Of a stretch of DNA of 64,000 nt, positions 1 to 7,737 are shown one piece after another. Origin of the DNA: Nitrospira sp. (lineage in GTDB: Bacteria; Nitrospirota; Thermodesulfovibrionia; Thermodesulfovibrionales; Dissulfurispiraceae); the NCBI GenBank assembly GCA_002634385.1, contig NSJL01000003.1:186001-250000 (forward strand), in the 5' to 3' direction. The position numbers and the translations under genes are program-made. The notes under the pieces were generated by a model. The model did not search any database, had not been told where the DNA came from, and was given only the letters and a program-made list of their open reading frames with translations. Each line of letters starts with the position of its first letter. Within the stretch, counting starts at the first letter, position 1.

Positions 1-901
1 GGTCGTTCTCCAGGGCGGTGAGTGCCTTTTCCTTCTCCACCATTTCGAGGCGCTTTGTTTCGATCTGGTTCTCGAGGGAGGAGAGGGCTCCCCTCTTCGA
101 CGAGTCGATCTCCCCGAGACGCTCTATTTCGGCCTGCAGGGCCTCCAGGACCTCGCTGAGCCGTACATAGTCCCTCTTGCCCATCCTGAGCTCGATCTCC
201 CGCATCTCCTCGGAAAGCCGCTTGTACCTCTCCGCCTTTTTGACCTGTCTGTCGAGACTGTTGATCTGGCGCCTGACCTCGTGGACGATGTCGTTGATGC
301 GCTGGAGGTTCTGTTTCGAGGACTCGAGCTTCGACAGGGCCTCCGCTTTCCGTACCTTGTACTTCATGACCCCCGCCACCTCTTCGATAAGGTAGCGCCT
401 GTCCTGGGGTTTCGTATTGATTATCTCGGAGACCTTCCCCTGGTCCATGATGGAATAGCTCTTGACGTCGAGCCCCGTATCAAGGAAGATGTCCTTGATA
501 TCCTTGAGCCTGCACTGTTTCTTGTTGATAAGGTACTCGCTTTCGCCCGACCGGTACAGCCTGCGGGAGACGATCACCTCGTCCCTGGGGGAGGCAGGGG
601 CAGGGGAGTGCCCGTTGCCGTTCTCGTCGGTACCCGCGTTCCCCTGGGTGATGATGAGGGATACTTCCGCCATTCCCTTCGGTTTTACATTCGCCGAGCC
701 CTGGAAGATGACCTCTTCCATCTTCTCGCCGCGCAGGCTCTTGGCGCTCTGTTCGCCGAGGACCCACCGGAAAGAGTCCACCACATTGCTCTTTCCGCAC
801 CCGTTGGGTCCTACAATGCAGGTAACTCCGTGGTGGAGACGGAAGGTCACTTTGTCGGCAAAGGACTTGAAGCCGATCAGCTCGATTTGCTTGATTCTCA
901 T
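1..901 (-). CDS. smc: Chromosome segregation protein SMC, N-terminal part (runs off the left edge)
   Basis: SMC ATPase that organises and segregates the chromosome together with ScpAB. The minus-strand frame opens with MRIKQIELIGFKSFADK, the standard SMC start, followed by the Walker A motif GPNGCGKSNVVD near residue 35 and the downstream WVLGEQ segment. The last part before the window edge is a charged heptad-like stretch, the start of the first coiled-coil arm. About 300 of the usual 1,150-1,200 residues are present. The start is the ATG whose complement lies at 899-901. It is divergent from dsrA, with about 200 bases between them. The family call is secure; the rest of the gene lies outside the window. 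Confidence 0.95.
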   Translation of the reverse strand, partial: MRIKQIELIGFKSFADKVTFRLHHGVTCIVGPNGCGKSNVVDSFRWVLGEQSAKSLRGEKMEEVIFQGSANVKPKGMAEVSLIITQGNAGTDENGNGHSPAPASPRDEVIVSRRLYRSGESEYLINKKQCRLKDIKDIFLDTGLDVKSYSIMDQGKVSEIINTKPQDRRYLIEEVAGVMKYKVRKAEALSKLESSKQNLQRINDIVHEVRRQINSLDRQVKKAERYKRLSEEMREIELRMGKRDYVRLSEVLEALQAEIERLGEIDSSKRGALSSLENQIETKRLEMVEKEKALTALEND

Positions 902-978
902 AGCCTCTCATTTTACGGCGTTCCGCGCGAAAGGGTCAAGGCAAGGTTAAAAAAGCAGCTAATGTTATAATTAAATTT

Positions 979-1013
979 TTTAATTTGACCCTCCCCATGA
1001 TAAAATAGTAGCC
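979..1013 (+). promoter_or_regulatory. Putative promoter/operator region of dsrAB
   Basis: An AT-rich tract followed by ATTTGACC and CCATGATAAAAT lies about 100 bases upstream of dsrA. A very similar arrangement (TTTATTTGACCTCC followed by CCATATAA) lies upstream of dsrC. TTGACC resembles a -35 box, but the best -10-like hexamer (TAAAAT at 1001) is too close for normal spacing, so this could equally be an operator shared by the two units. Inference from two sites only. Confidence 0.3.
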
Positions 1014-1104
1014 TGTATTGTTCAGGTAGACCTTGGTTGTCTGAAGCCAACTGAGCGTGTGTTGATCGTAAACGGGCGAAAATCAAATAACAAGGAGGAA
1101 GTTT

Positions 1105-2289
1105 ATGCCAAAAAAGTATGAAACTCCGCTGTTGGACGAGCTGGAAAAGGGCCCCTTCCCCAGCTTTGTCACGGAAATCAAAAAAGCGGCCGCGAAGAAC
1201 GACATGGCGGCGGATGAGCTCGGGCAGCTCGAAAAATCGTACCGTGAAAGGCGCGGTTACTGGAAACACGGCGGTATTGTCGGCGTCCGCGGATACGGAG
1301 GCGGTGTCATCGGCAGGTACTCGTCCCTCCCTGAAGAGTTTCCCAGTGTTGCAAATTTCCACACCATCAGGATCAACTCCGTTTCCGGTTTCTTCTATAC
1401 TTCGCAAATTCTCAAGGAGATGTGCGATCTCTGGGACAAATACGGGAGCGGTCTCACCAATATGCACGGATCGACGGGGGACCTCATCCTCCTCGGAACG
1501 AGCACCGAGAACCTCGAACCGATCTTTGCCGAGTTTTCCTCCCGCGGGTGGGACCTGGGCGGCTCCGGCTCCGCATTGAGGACGCCGAGCTGCTGCGTAG
1601 GCCCGGCCCGCTGTGAGTGGTCGAATATCGATACTCTCGACATCAATTACAACCTTACCCAGGAGTGGCAGGATGAGATGCACCGGCCTGCTTTTCCCTA
1701 TAAATTCAAGTTTAAAACAGCGGGGTGCGCGGTCGACTGTATCGCCTCCATTGCCCGTGCGGACTGTTCCATCATCGGAACCTGGAAGGGCACCATCGCC
1801 GTCAATCAGGACGAAGTCGCCAACTACGCGAAAAACGGCATGAATATCAAGGAAGAAATCGTTGACATGTGCCCGAGCAGGTGCATGAGCTACGACGGCA
1901 CGGAACTGAAAATCAGGGATGAGGACTGCGTGCGTTGTATGCACTGCATCGCCAAGATGACCAAGGCGCTGAAAGCCACCGGCGAGAAGGGCGCGACCAT
2001 CCTCATCGGCAGTAAGGCACCCTTCGTCATCGGCTCCACGCTCTCCTGGGTCATTGTTCCGTTTATCAAGATGGAGCCGCCTTATGATGAATTCAAGGAC
2101 CTTATCAGGAAGATGTGGGAGTTCTGGGACGAACACGGGAAGAACAGGGAGAGAATCGGCGAGCTTATCATCAGGAAGGGCATGAGGGAGTTCCTCGAGT
2201 TCATCGGGGTGGAGCCCCAGCCGCAGCAGATCAAGGAGCCGAGAAGAGACCCGTTCTTCTTCTGGACCGAAGCGGACCTGCAGAAATAG
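1105..2289 (+). CDS. dsrA: Dissimilatory sulfite reductase, alpha subunit
   Basis: Catalytic subunit of the cytoplasmic DsrAB complex that reduces sulfite at a sirohaem-[4Fe-4S] centre. The cofactor-binding cysteines are visible as a C-x5-C pair (C164, C170, in CCVGPARC) and a C-x3-C pair (C208, C212, in GCAVDC). An inserted ferredoxin domain follows with C256, C260 and CVRCMHC at 275-281. At 394 residues it is somewhat shorter than the DsrA of Desulfovibrio. The start has an excellent ribosome site (AAGGAGGAAG) and dsrB follows after 36 bases. DsrD next to dsrAB indicates the reductive rather than the sulfur-oxidising type. Confidence 0.98.
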   Translation: MPKKYETPLLDELEKGPFPSFVTEIKKAAAKNDMAADELGQLEKSYRERRGYWKHGGIVGVRGYGGGVIGRYSSLPEEFPSVANFHTIRINSVSGFFYTSQILKEMCDLWDKYGSGLTNMHGSTGDLILLGTSTENLEPIFAEFSSRGWDLGGSGSALRTPSCCVGPARCEWSNIDTLDINYNLTQEWQDEMHRPAFPYKFKFKTAGCAVDCIASIARADCSIIGTWKGTIAVNQDEVANYAKNGMNIKEEIVDMCPSRCMSYDGTELKIRDEDCVRCMHCIAKMTKALKATGEKGATILIGSKAPFVIGSTLSWVIVPFIKMEPPYDEFKDLIRKMWEFWDEHGKNRERIGELIIRKGMREFLEFIGVEPQPQQIKEPRRDPFFFWTEADLQK

Positions 2290-2325
2290 AATCATAAATA
2301 AATCAATACAGTAAGGAGGAACACT

Positions 2326-3396
2326 ATGGCTTTACCCCAGAGAAGAACCGATATAGGACCGCCTCACTATAAAGACTTTTTGCCCCCGGTCATGCTGAAG
2401 AACTACGGCGATTGGAAATACCATGAAATCCTGAGTCCCGGTCTGATGGTCCATGTTGCGAACAGCGGCGACAAGGTCTGGTCGGTACGGGTCGCCACCC
2501 CGAGGCTCCTCAGCACCGACACGATCCGCGAATTCGCCGATCTTGCCGAGAAATACTGCGGCGGCTATCTCAGGTGGACCACCCGGAACAATGTTGAGTT
2601 CCTTGTTTCCGAAGAGAAAAACATCGAGCCGCTCCAGAAAGAGCTCAAAGAAAAGAACCATATGATAGGCGGCATCGGCAACAGGATCAGCAACATAGTC
2701 CACACCCAGGGCTGGATTCATTGCCATTCAGCGGCAACGGACGCCTCGGGAATCGTCAAGGCGCTTATGGATGATCTCGCAGACTACTTCACCGCCAGGG
2801 AGACTCCCAACAAGGTGAAGCTTGCCGTCGCCTGTTGCACGAACATGTGTGGCGCGGTCCATTGCTCCGATATCGCCATCGTGGCGATCCACAGGAAGAT
2901 CCCGAAGATCGACCACGATAAGGTGAAGAACATGTGCGAGGTGCCTTCCACTATTGCTTCCTGTCCCACGGGCGCCATCAGTCCCGACCCTGCGAAGAAG
3001 AGTGTCAAGGTCAACGAGGAAAAATGCATGTACTGCGGTAACTGCTTTACCGTCTGCCCGCCCATGGATATTGCCGACCCCGAGTTCGACGGCGTGGCGA
3101 TCGTTGCAGGCGGAAAGGTATCCAACCTGAGGAGCAATCCGAAATTCTCGAAGCTCGTCATTCCCTACATCAAGAACAATCCTCCCCGGTGGCCCGAGGT
3201 GACGGAGGCGGTCAGGCATATTCTTGACGCCTACATCGCAGGCGCGAAGAAGCACGAGAGGGTGGGCGAGTGGATCGAGAGGATCGGCTGGGAGAAGTTC
3301 TTCAAGGTTACCGATTTGCCGTTTACCTTCCAGCATATTGACGATTTCACCATTGCAAGGGAAACCTTCAGGACTGCCGCGACATTCAAGTGGTAA
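2326..3396 (+). CDS. dsrB: Dissimilatory sulfite reductase, beta subunit
   Basis: Partner of DsrA in the alpha2beta2 sulfite reductase; the functional sirohaem is held at the alpha-beta interface, mainly by beta residues. Cofactor cysteines are seen at C133 (WIHCHS) and in ACCTNMC (C170, C171, C175). The ferredoxin domain carries [12 protein letters not shown] (C234-C244). The length of 356 residues is normal. It has its own GGAGGA ribosome site. A strong hairpin terminator begins 28 bases after the stop, so the AB pair may be transcribed in excess over the downstream genes. Confidence 0.98.
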   Translation: MALPQRRTDIGPPHYKDFLPPVMLKNYGDWKYHEILSPGLMVHVANSGDKVWSVRVATPRLLSTDTIREFADLAEKYCGGYLRWTTRNNVEFLVSEEKNIEPLQKELKEKNHMIGGIGNRISNIVHTQGWIHCHSAATDASGIVKALMDDLADYFTARETPNKVKLAVACCTNMCGAVHCSDIAIVAIHRKIPKIDHDKVKNMCEVPSTIASCPTGAISPDPAKKSVKVNEEKCMYCGNCFTVCPPMDIADPEFDGVAIVAGGKVSNLRSNPKFSKLVIPYIKNNPPRWPEVTEAVRHILDAYIAGAKKHERVGEWIERIGWEKFFKVTDLPFTFQHIDDFTIARETFRTAATFKW

Positions 3397-3423
3397 TTCT
3401 GTATAATACGTAAAAAGGACGGT

Positions 3424-3467
3424 GGTGAGCAGCGGGGAGGGTACTCCCTGCTGCTCACCGCTTTTTT
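3424..3467 (+). terminator. Strong hairpin between dsrB and dsrD (terminator or attenuator)
   Basis: A 16-base-pair stem (3424-3439 with 3444-3459, one G-U pair) closed by the loop GGTA is followed by a T-run (TTTTTT at 3462-3467). This is a textbook Rho-independent terminator lying inside what is usually regarded as a dsrABD operon. It may also act as a 3' stabiliser for dsrAB mRNA. Confidence 0.85.
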
Positions 3468-3502
3468 CGTTGACTACTCTAAATCAAAGGAAGGGGTGCG
3501 AG

Positions 3503-3721
3503 ATGGAAAAGGAAGAGGTTAAGAAAAAGATTTACGAACTGGTCGAAAAATCAATGGGAAAGAAGAAGCTGAAGTCGAGCGACATCCAGAAGACCGTTTC
3601 CGCAGAGGCAGGCATCACGAGGGACGAGGTAAAGGATGCGCTGAAGGACCTGATCGACGACGGAAAGCTTATCTATACGTATTTCGGCGGCAGCTTCGTG
3701 GAGATCCCGCCCAAAGAGTAG
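3503..3721 (+). CDS. dsrD: DsrD, winged-helix activator of DsrAB
   Basis: Small cytoplasmic winged-helix protein found next to dsrAB in sulfite and sulfate reducers; DsrD has been reported to stimulate DsrAB activity. The ATG at 3503 is preferred over the upstream in-frame start at 3422, because that one lies within the terminator hairpin; 3503 follows AAGGAAGGGG. The protein has 72 residues, with SSDIQKTVSAEAGITRDEVKDA as part of the helix-turn-helix core and the conserved end YTYFGGSFVEIP. Slightly shorter than the approximately 78 residues of Desulfovibrio DsrD. Confidence 0.95.
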   Translation: MEKEEVKKKIYELVEKSMGKKKLKSSDIQKTVSAEAGITRDEVKDALKDLIDDGKLIYTYFGGSFVEIPPKE

Positions 3722-3750
3722 CCCTTATTTTTTATTTCTTACTTTTCGTG

Positions 3751-3802
3751 AAGGCAGCCCGCCCGTCCTTATGAAGACGAGCGTCGGCTGCCTTTCTCTT
3801 TT
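3751..3802 (+). terminator. Hairpin terminator after dsrD
   Basis: AAGGCAGCC (3751-3759) pairs with GGCTGCCTT (3786-3794), with a smaller inner helix CGTC/GACG and a pyrimidine-rich tail TTTCTCTTTT. Likely ends the dsrD transcript before dsrN, although read-through is possible. Confidence 0.6.
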
Positions 3803-3847
3803 CCGGCGCTATCCAGCGCCGCGGGGGATTGGTTATAATAGTAAGTC

Positions 3848-5314
3848 ATGACGAAGCACCCGAGAGTGATTATTGCCGGAGTACGGGGGGGAAGCGGAAA
3901 GACGACCCTCTCCCTCGGACTGATCGCGGCACTGGGGTCCCGCAGGGGGCTGCAGGTGATCCCCTACAAGAAGGGACCGGATTACATCGACGCGGGATGG
4001 ATGTCCGTTGCGGCGAAGAACCCCTGCTATACCCTCGATCCTTTCCTTGTCCCGAGGGAAAGAACCCTGGAGTCTTTCCTTTCCCATTTTTCCGGGGACA
4101 TCGCCGTTATAGAGGGCAACAGGGGTCTGTATGACGGAATGGATGCCGTGGGTTCCTACAGCACGGCGGAGCTTGCCAAGCTCCTGAAGGCCCCCGTGAT
4201 CCTCGTTGTGGATTGTACGAAGATGACCAGGACGGCGGCGGCGGTGGTCCTGGGCTGCATGCATATGGACAGGGAGGTTCCCCTGCGGGGGGTGGTCCTC
4301 AACCAGGTTTCGGGGGACCGCCACGAATCGGTCATCCGGGAATCGATCGAGAGATACTGTTCCCTTCCGGTCCTCGGAGCAATCCCGCGGCTCCCCTCCG
4401 AAGAGCTTCCCGAACGGCATATGGGCCTCACCCCGCACCAGGAGCATCCCGGAACCGAAAGGGTGATTGCCTCTGTCGAAGATATTGCGGCCAGGTACCT
4501 CGATCTGGACAGGATACAGGCCATTGCGGAGAGCGCGGACCCGCTTCCCGGAGCCGGTGCCGGTGCCCTCCCTGTCTTTTCTTCCTCCTTTCCGCTCCCG
4601 GAAGAAGACCGTACTGTCGCCATCGGGGTGATCCGTGATTCCGCCTTCCAGTTCTACTATCCCGAGAACCTTGAGGAGCTGGAGAGGCGCGGTGCTGAAC
4701 TTATTGATATTAATGCCTTATCGGATTCCTGCCTGCCGGAGGAGATCGACGCCCTCTATATCGGCGGCGGCTTTCCCGAGACGAACGCGATACGGCTTGC
4801 GGAAAACGAGAGTTTCCGGCGGTCAGTCCGGGCCATGGCGGAGAAGGGGCTCCCCATTTATGCGGAATGCGGGGGGCTCATGTTCCTGGGGGACTCCCTT
4901 GTGGTGGAGGGCAGGAAGTATCCCATGGTGGGCCTCTTCCCCCTTGCGTTCGAAATGAAGGAGAAGCCCCAGGCCCACGGCTATACCGTGGTCGAGGTGG
5001 TGCGGGAGAACCCCTTTTTCCCGGTGGGGACGGTGCTCCAGGGCCATGAGTTCCACTATTCCGCAGTGGCGGAAGTGAAAGGGAGGGAAGGGGCGGCCCT
5101 GGCTTTCCGCATGAAGAGGGGACAGGGCATCAAGGAGAAGAGGGACGGGATCTTTTATAAAAACGTTTTTGCCACCTACACCCATACCCATGCCCTCGGA
5201 GCGGCTCCCTGGGGAGAGGGAATGATAGCCCGGGCGAAAGATTTCAGGGAGAGCAGGGGGCTTCCTCCCTTGTCGGCCCTTGTCCGTAAAAGAGGGGAGG
5301 AGAGAAAGGAATGA
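3848..5314 (+). CDS. dsrN: Sirohaem amidase DsrN (cobyrinate a,c-diamide synthase-like)
   Basis: ATP-dependent glutamine amidotransferase of the CbiA/CobB family. In dsr clusters this gene is called dsrN and is thought to amidate sirohaem to the sirohaem-amide found in DsrAB. The N-terminal P-loop GVRGGSGKTTLS sits at residues 11-22 and is followed by KKGPDYIDAGWM and EGNRGLYDG. The C-terminal half is a class-I glutaminase with the nucleophile elbow YAECGGLMFLG (near residue 340) and a late HGYT/GHEFHYS segment. 488 residues, near the family norm. It overlaps the next gene by four bases (ATGA). A CbiA role in cobalamin synthesis cannot be excluded, but no cobalamin genes are adjacent. Confidence 0.9.
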   Translation: MTKHPRVIIAGVRGGSGKTTLSLGLIAALGSRRGLQVIPYKKGPDYIDAGWMSVAAKNPCYTLDPFLVPRERTLESFLSHFSGDIAVIEGNRGLYDGMDAVGSYSTAELAKLLKAPVILVVDCTKMTRTAAAVVLGCMHMDREVPLRGVVLNQVSGDRHESVIRESIERYCSLPVLGAIPRLPSEELPERHMGLTPHQEHPGTERVIASVEDIAARYLDLDRIQAIAESADPLPGAGAGALPVFSSSFPLPEEDRTVAIGVIRDSAFQFYYPENLEELERRGAELIDINALSDSCLPEEIDALYIGGGFPETNAIRLAENESFRRSVRAMAEKGLPIYAECGGLMFLGDSLVVEGRKYPMVGLFPLAFEMKEKPQAHGYTVVEVVRENPFFPVGTVLQGHEFHYSAVAEVKGREGAALAFRMKRGQGIKEKRDGIFYKNVFATYTHTHALGAAPWGEGMIARAKDFRESRGLPPLSALVRKRGEERKE

Positions 5315-6342
5315 ACAGGTATCCGCCGGAATGCCCCTTCTGCGGCCGTGTCGTGGAGCCCCCGTCGACGATCAGGGCCGAGTTCGGGGAAGTGCTGGGA
5401 GGCACCTGCACCTGCGGGTCCGTATATGTATGCGACCCCACCGGGCATAACACGGGGGAGGCCTACATGGAGGCCCTGGCGCTGGCCAGAGGTGATTGGA
5501 ATATCGGGAGCATGGACCAGGAGGTGGACTACCGCGTTGAGGACAGGGACTATGACCTGAAGAGCCACCAGAGAGTCTTCTCGAAGGGACTGGCCGCCTC
5601 TTCGGGAAAGCTGGTCTTTGTGCGTATCGAAGCTCCTGGCAGGGAGGGGGTTCCCCCTGCACGGCAGGAGGGAGCGGAGAGGAGCCCCGCCCCCGAGGGA
5701 AGGGGGGGAGGCAGGAAGCTCAAGGGCAGTGTCAGGGGGTTCCTGGGGACGCGCTCTCTCGATGAAATTGCTGCATTGGCCCTCGAAGACAAGGGGGTGA
5801 TCCGGCTGCTGATCTCCCTGTCCTACGATAAAGAGGACGTGCTGAGCTGGCGTGCAATGGAAGCCCTGGGAAGTATCTCCCGCGCTTTTTCCCGGGACCG
5901 GGTTGAAGTGGTGCGGGATACCATACGGCGTCTCCTCTGGTCCATGGGGGAGGAGTCGGGGGGGATTGGCTGGAGTGCCGCGGAGATGCTGGGAGAGATC
6001 GTTGCCGGCAATCCCGATGCGCTGGCAGATATCATTCCCCTCATCTGGTCCTACCGGGAGGAAGAGATGTTCCGGCCCGGGATCCTCTGGGCAATGGGCA
6101 GGATTGCCTCGGTACGTCCCGATTTCGTCCGGTTTATCCTGGAAGAACTGCCTTCCTTTCTGGAGGACCCCACGCCGTCCGTCAGGGGATACGCCGCATG
6201 GGTGCTCGGCATTCTGGGGGGTGACGGGGCACGGGAAAGGATCGGGGAACTCCGGAACGACCCCGCTCCGGTTCCCTTCTACCGCGACGGGAGTCTCGCC
6301 GTGAGAACAGTGGGGGAAATCGTCGCGGAAGTATTGCATTAG
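5311..6342 (+). CDS. dsr-linked HEAT-repeat protein with N-terminal cysteine-rich domain
   Basis: No catalytic function recognised. The N-terminus looks like a zinc-ribbon-type module (CPFCG at 8-12, then CTCGSVYVCD near 33-42). A variable linker rich in G, E and R lies near 110-140. The rest is helical and resembles HEAT repeats (repeated ALGSISRAF, AAEMLGEIV, WAMGRIASV, AAWVLGILG units). Proteins of this build, annotated after DVU0298 of Desulfovibrio, occur in sulfate reducers. The start codon overlaps the dsrN stop (ATGA), so the two are translationally coupled; a scaffold or cofactor-delivery role in DsrAB maturation is an inference. Confidence 0.75.
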   Translation: MNRYPPECPFCGRVVEPPSTIRAEFGEVLGGTCTCGSVYVCDPTGHNTGEAYMEALALARGDWNIGSMDQEVDYRVEDRDYDLKSHQRVFSKGLAASSGKLVFVRIEAPGREGVPPARQEGAERSPAPEGRGGGRKLKGSVRGFLGTRSLDEIAALALEDKGVIRLLISLSYDKEDVLSWRAMEALGSISRAFSRDRVEVVRDTIRRLLWSMGEESGGIGWSAAEMLGEIVAGNPDALADIIPLIWSYREEEMFRPGILWAMGRIASVRPDFVRFILEELPSFLEDPTPSVRGYAAWVLGILGGDGARERIGELRNDPAPVPFYRDGSLAVRTVGEIVAEVLH

Positions 6343-6370
6343 GCAGTCAAATGAATATATAATTTATTTT

Positions 6371-6402
6371 TATTTGACCTCCTTCTCCATATAAGTATAT
6401 CC
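6371..6402 (+). promoter_or_regulatory. Putative promoter/operator of dsrC
   Basis: TTGACC at 6374-6379 and TATATC at 6396-6401, 16 bases apart, sit in a 200-base AT-rich leader before dsrC. The ATTTGACC core with a following CCATATAA is shared with the dsrA upstream region. dsrC is flanked by its own terminator and so is probably a separate transcription unit. Confidence 0.4.
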
Positions 6403-6546
6403 TGAGTAGGGTATGACATTGGTCATAAATTTTTAGCAGCACTATTAGTATATACTACGTTAAACGGATTCAACTTCCTGGTGCAATGCAACCATTGTTT
6501 GGTAAATGCTTAAATAACCAAAATCCATAGTAAAGGAGGTAGCAAA

Positions 6547-6882
6547 ATGCCTTTTATTGAGGTTGGAGGAAAGCAGATCGAGGTGGATGAAGACGGGTAC
6601 ATGGTCAACCTTGAAGAATGGAATAAGGATATAGCTGTTTTCATGGCAACGGGAGACGGCCAGGACCTGACCGATGCTCACTGGGAAATCATAAATTTCC
6701 TGAGGGATTACTACCAGAAATACCAGATTGCCCCCATGATCAAGATCCTCGTCAAGGAAGTGGGGAAGGTGATGGGACCTGACAAGGGCAATACCAAGTA
6801 CCTTTACGAGTTGTTCCCTGACGGACCCGCGAAACAGGCCTGCAGGTACGCAGGACTGCCGAAGCCGACAGGCTGCGTGTAA
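6547..6882 (+). CDS. dsrC: DsrC, sulfur-carrying substrate protein of DsrAB
   Basis: Small cytoplasmic TusE/DsrC family protein that receives the sulfur from DsrAB as a DsrC trisulfide, which DsrMKJOP then reduces. The C-terminal arm carries both redox cysteines in the diagnostic C-x10-C arrangement (ACRYAGLPKPTGCV). The second cysteine is the penultimate residue, as in true DsrC. 111 residues, normal for the family. The ribosome site AAGGAGG precedes the ATG. A long AT-rich leader and its own terminator suggest strong independent expression. Confidence 0.98.
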   Translation: MPFIEVGGKQIEVDEDGYMVNLEEWNKDIAVFMATGDGQDLTDAHWEIINFLRDYYQKYQIAPMIKILVKEVGKVMGPDKGNTKYLYELFPDGPAKQACRYAGLPKPTGCV

Positions 6883-6898
6883 ATAGACAAGACAGCGG

Positions 6899-6930
6899 AA
6901 GGAGGCAACGGGGTTTGCCTCCTTTTTCTT
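6899..6930 (+). terminator. Rho-independent terminator of dsrC
   Basis: AAGGAGGCAA pairs with TTGCCTCCTT around a CGGGGT loop, followed by a T-rich tail (6923-6930). It lies 17 bases after the dsrC stop. Confidence 0.9.
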
Positions 6931-7155
6931 ATCCTGCGGGTATCCTGCTGCCGCAGGGAGGGAAGCACGATAGATGAACAATTGGCATGGCGATACCACT
7001 GACGATACCAATGAGACCACTGTCAGGGTCAATTATCGGACCAATTATAGCGCCAAGCATAGGGTAAGGTGCTGGGAATTTTTTCCGGATCCGATTGCGA
7101 GAGGCGCGGGAAGAGTCGGGCCGGGTGAAATGATCCGAAATGGTTGTAAGAGGAC

Positions 7156-7722
7156 ATGGATTTAAAGGATCTTCTGGCAGCGAAGAAAGAGACAATAATT
7201 GAGAAGTGGTTTGATGTAGTACTGGAATCGTACCCGGCCGACACCTCGAATTTCTTGAAGACAAAAAAGAACCGGTTTGCCAACCCGGTGGGATACGCCC
7301 TTTCCAGCGGATTGGACGCTCTTTTCGACGGTCTCCTCCAGGAGGCCGATATCGAGACCCTTTCTCCCACCCTCGACAGTATCGTCAGAATCAGGGCGGT
7401 GCAGGGAATGCCCCCCTCCAGGGCGATGGTTTTCCTCTTCCTTCTGAAGCACGTGATACGCGATGTGCTGGAACCCGAAATCCGTGGCGGCAGGCTTTCC
7501 GACGAGTTGGCCGGCGAGCTGACCGGCCTCGAGTCCGCCATCGATGCGGTGGCCCTCCACTCCTTCGATATCTACATGAACTGCCGGGAAAAGATTTACG
7601 AGCTCCGGGCGGAGGAATCACGGAGATTGACCTATCGTTTGTTGCAAAAGGCGAAGCTGGTATGCGAGGTGCAGGATGAGGATCCCGGCACCGGCAGCAG
7701 CAACAAGGATACCATAAAATGA
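7156..7722 (+). CDS. RsbRD N-terminal domain protein preceding dsrMKJOP
   Basis: All-helical 188-residue protein resembling the N-terminal sensory domain of RsbRD (non-haem globin-like fold of stressosome proteins). It begins MDLKDLLAAKKETIIEKWFD and contains the conserved NPVGYALSSGLDALFDGLL and RAVQGMPPSRAMVF segments. No STAS domain is present. Genes of this type lie directly before dsrM in several sulfate reducers, and here it is followed by dsrM after 15 bases. It may regulate or help assemble the membrane complex; this is inference from context. Confidence 0.8.
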   Translation: MDLKDLLAAKKETIIEKWFDVVLESYPADTSNFLKTKKNRFANPVGYALSSGLDALFDGLLQEADIETLSPTLDSIVRIRAVQGMPPSRAMVFLFLLKHVIRDVLEPEIRGGRLSDELAGELTGLESAIDAVALHSFDIYMNCREKIYELRAEESRRLTYRLLQKAKLVCEVQDEDPGTGSSNKDTIK

Positions 7723-7737
7723 AAAGAGGTTAGCTCA

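Noticed and set aside
281..970. Long plus-strand frame opposite smc
   Set aside because: The minus strand encodes the highly conserved SMC N-terminus; the plus frame has no recognisable motif and is a shadow of GC-rich codons.
913..2295. 460-codon minus-strand frame over dsrA
   Set aside because: It lies entirely antisense to dsrA, whose cofactor cysteines and ribosome site are unambiguous.
3848..5314. Assignment to cobalamin synthesis only (cbiA)
   Set aside because: No cobalamin genes are adjacent, and the position between dsrD and a dsr-linked gene favours dsrN.
6974..7165. 63-codon plus-strand frame before the RsbRD gene
   Set aside because: No ribosome site, no family resemblance, overlaps the RsbRD start; recorded instead as an unexplained interval.
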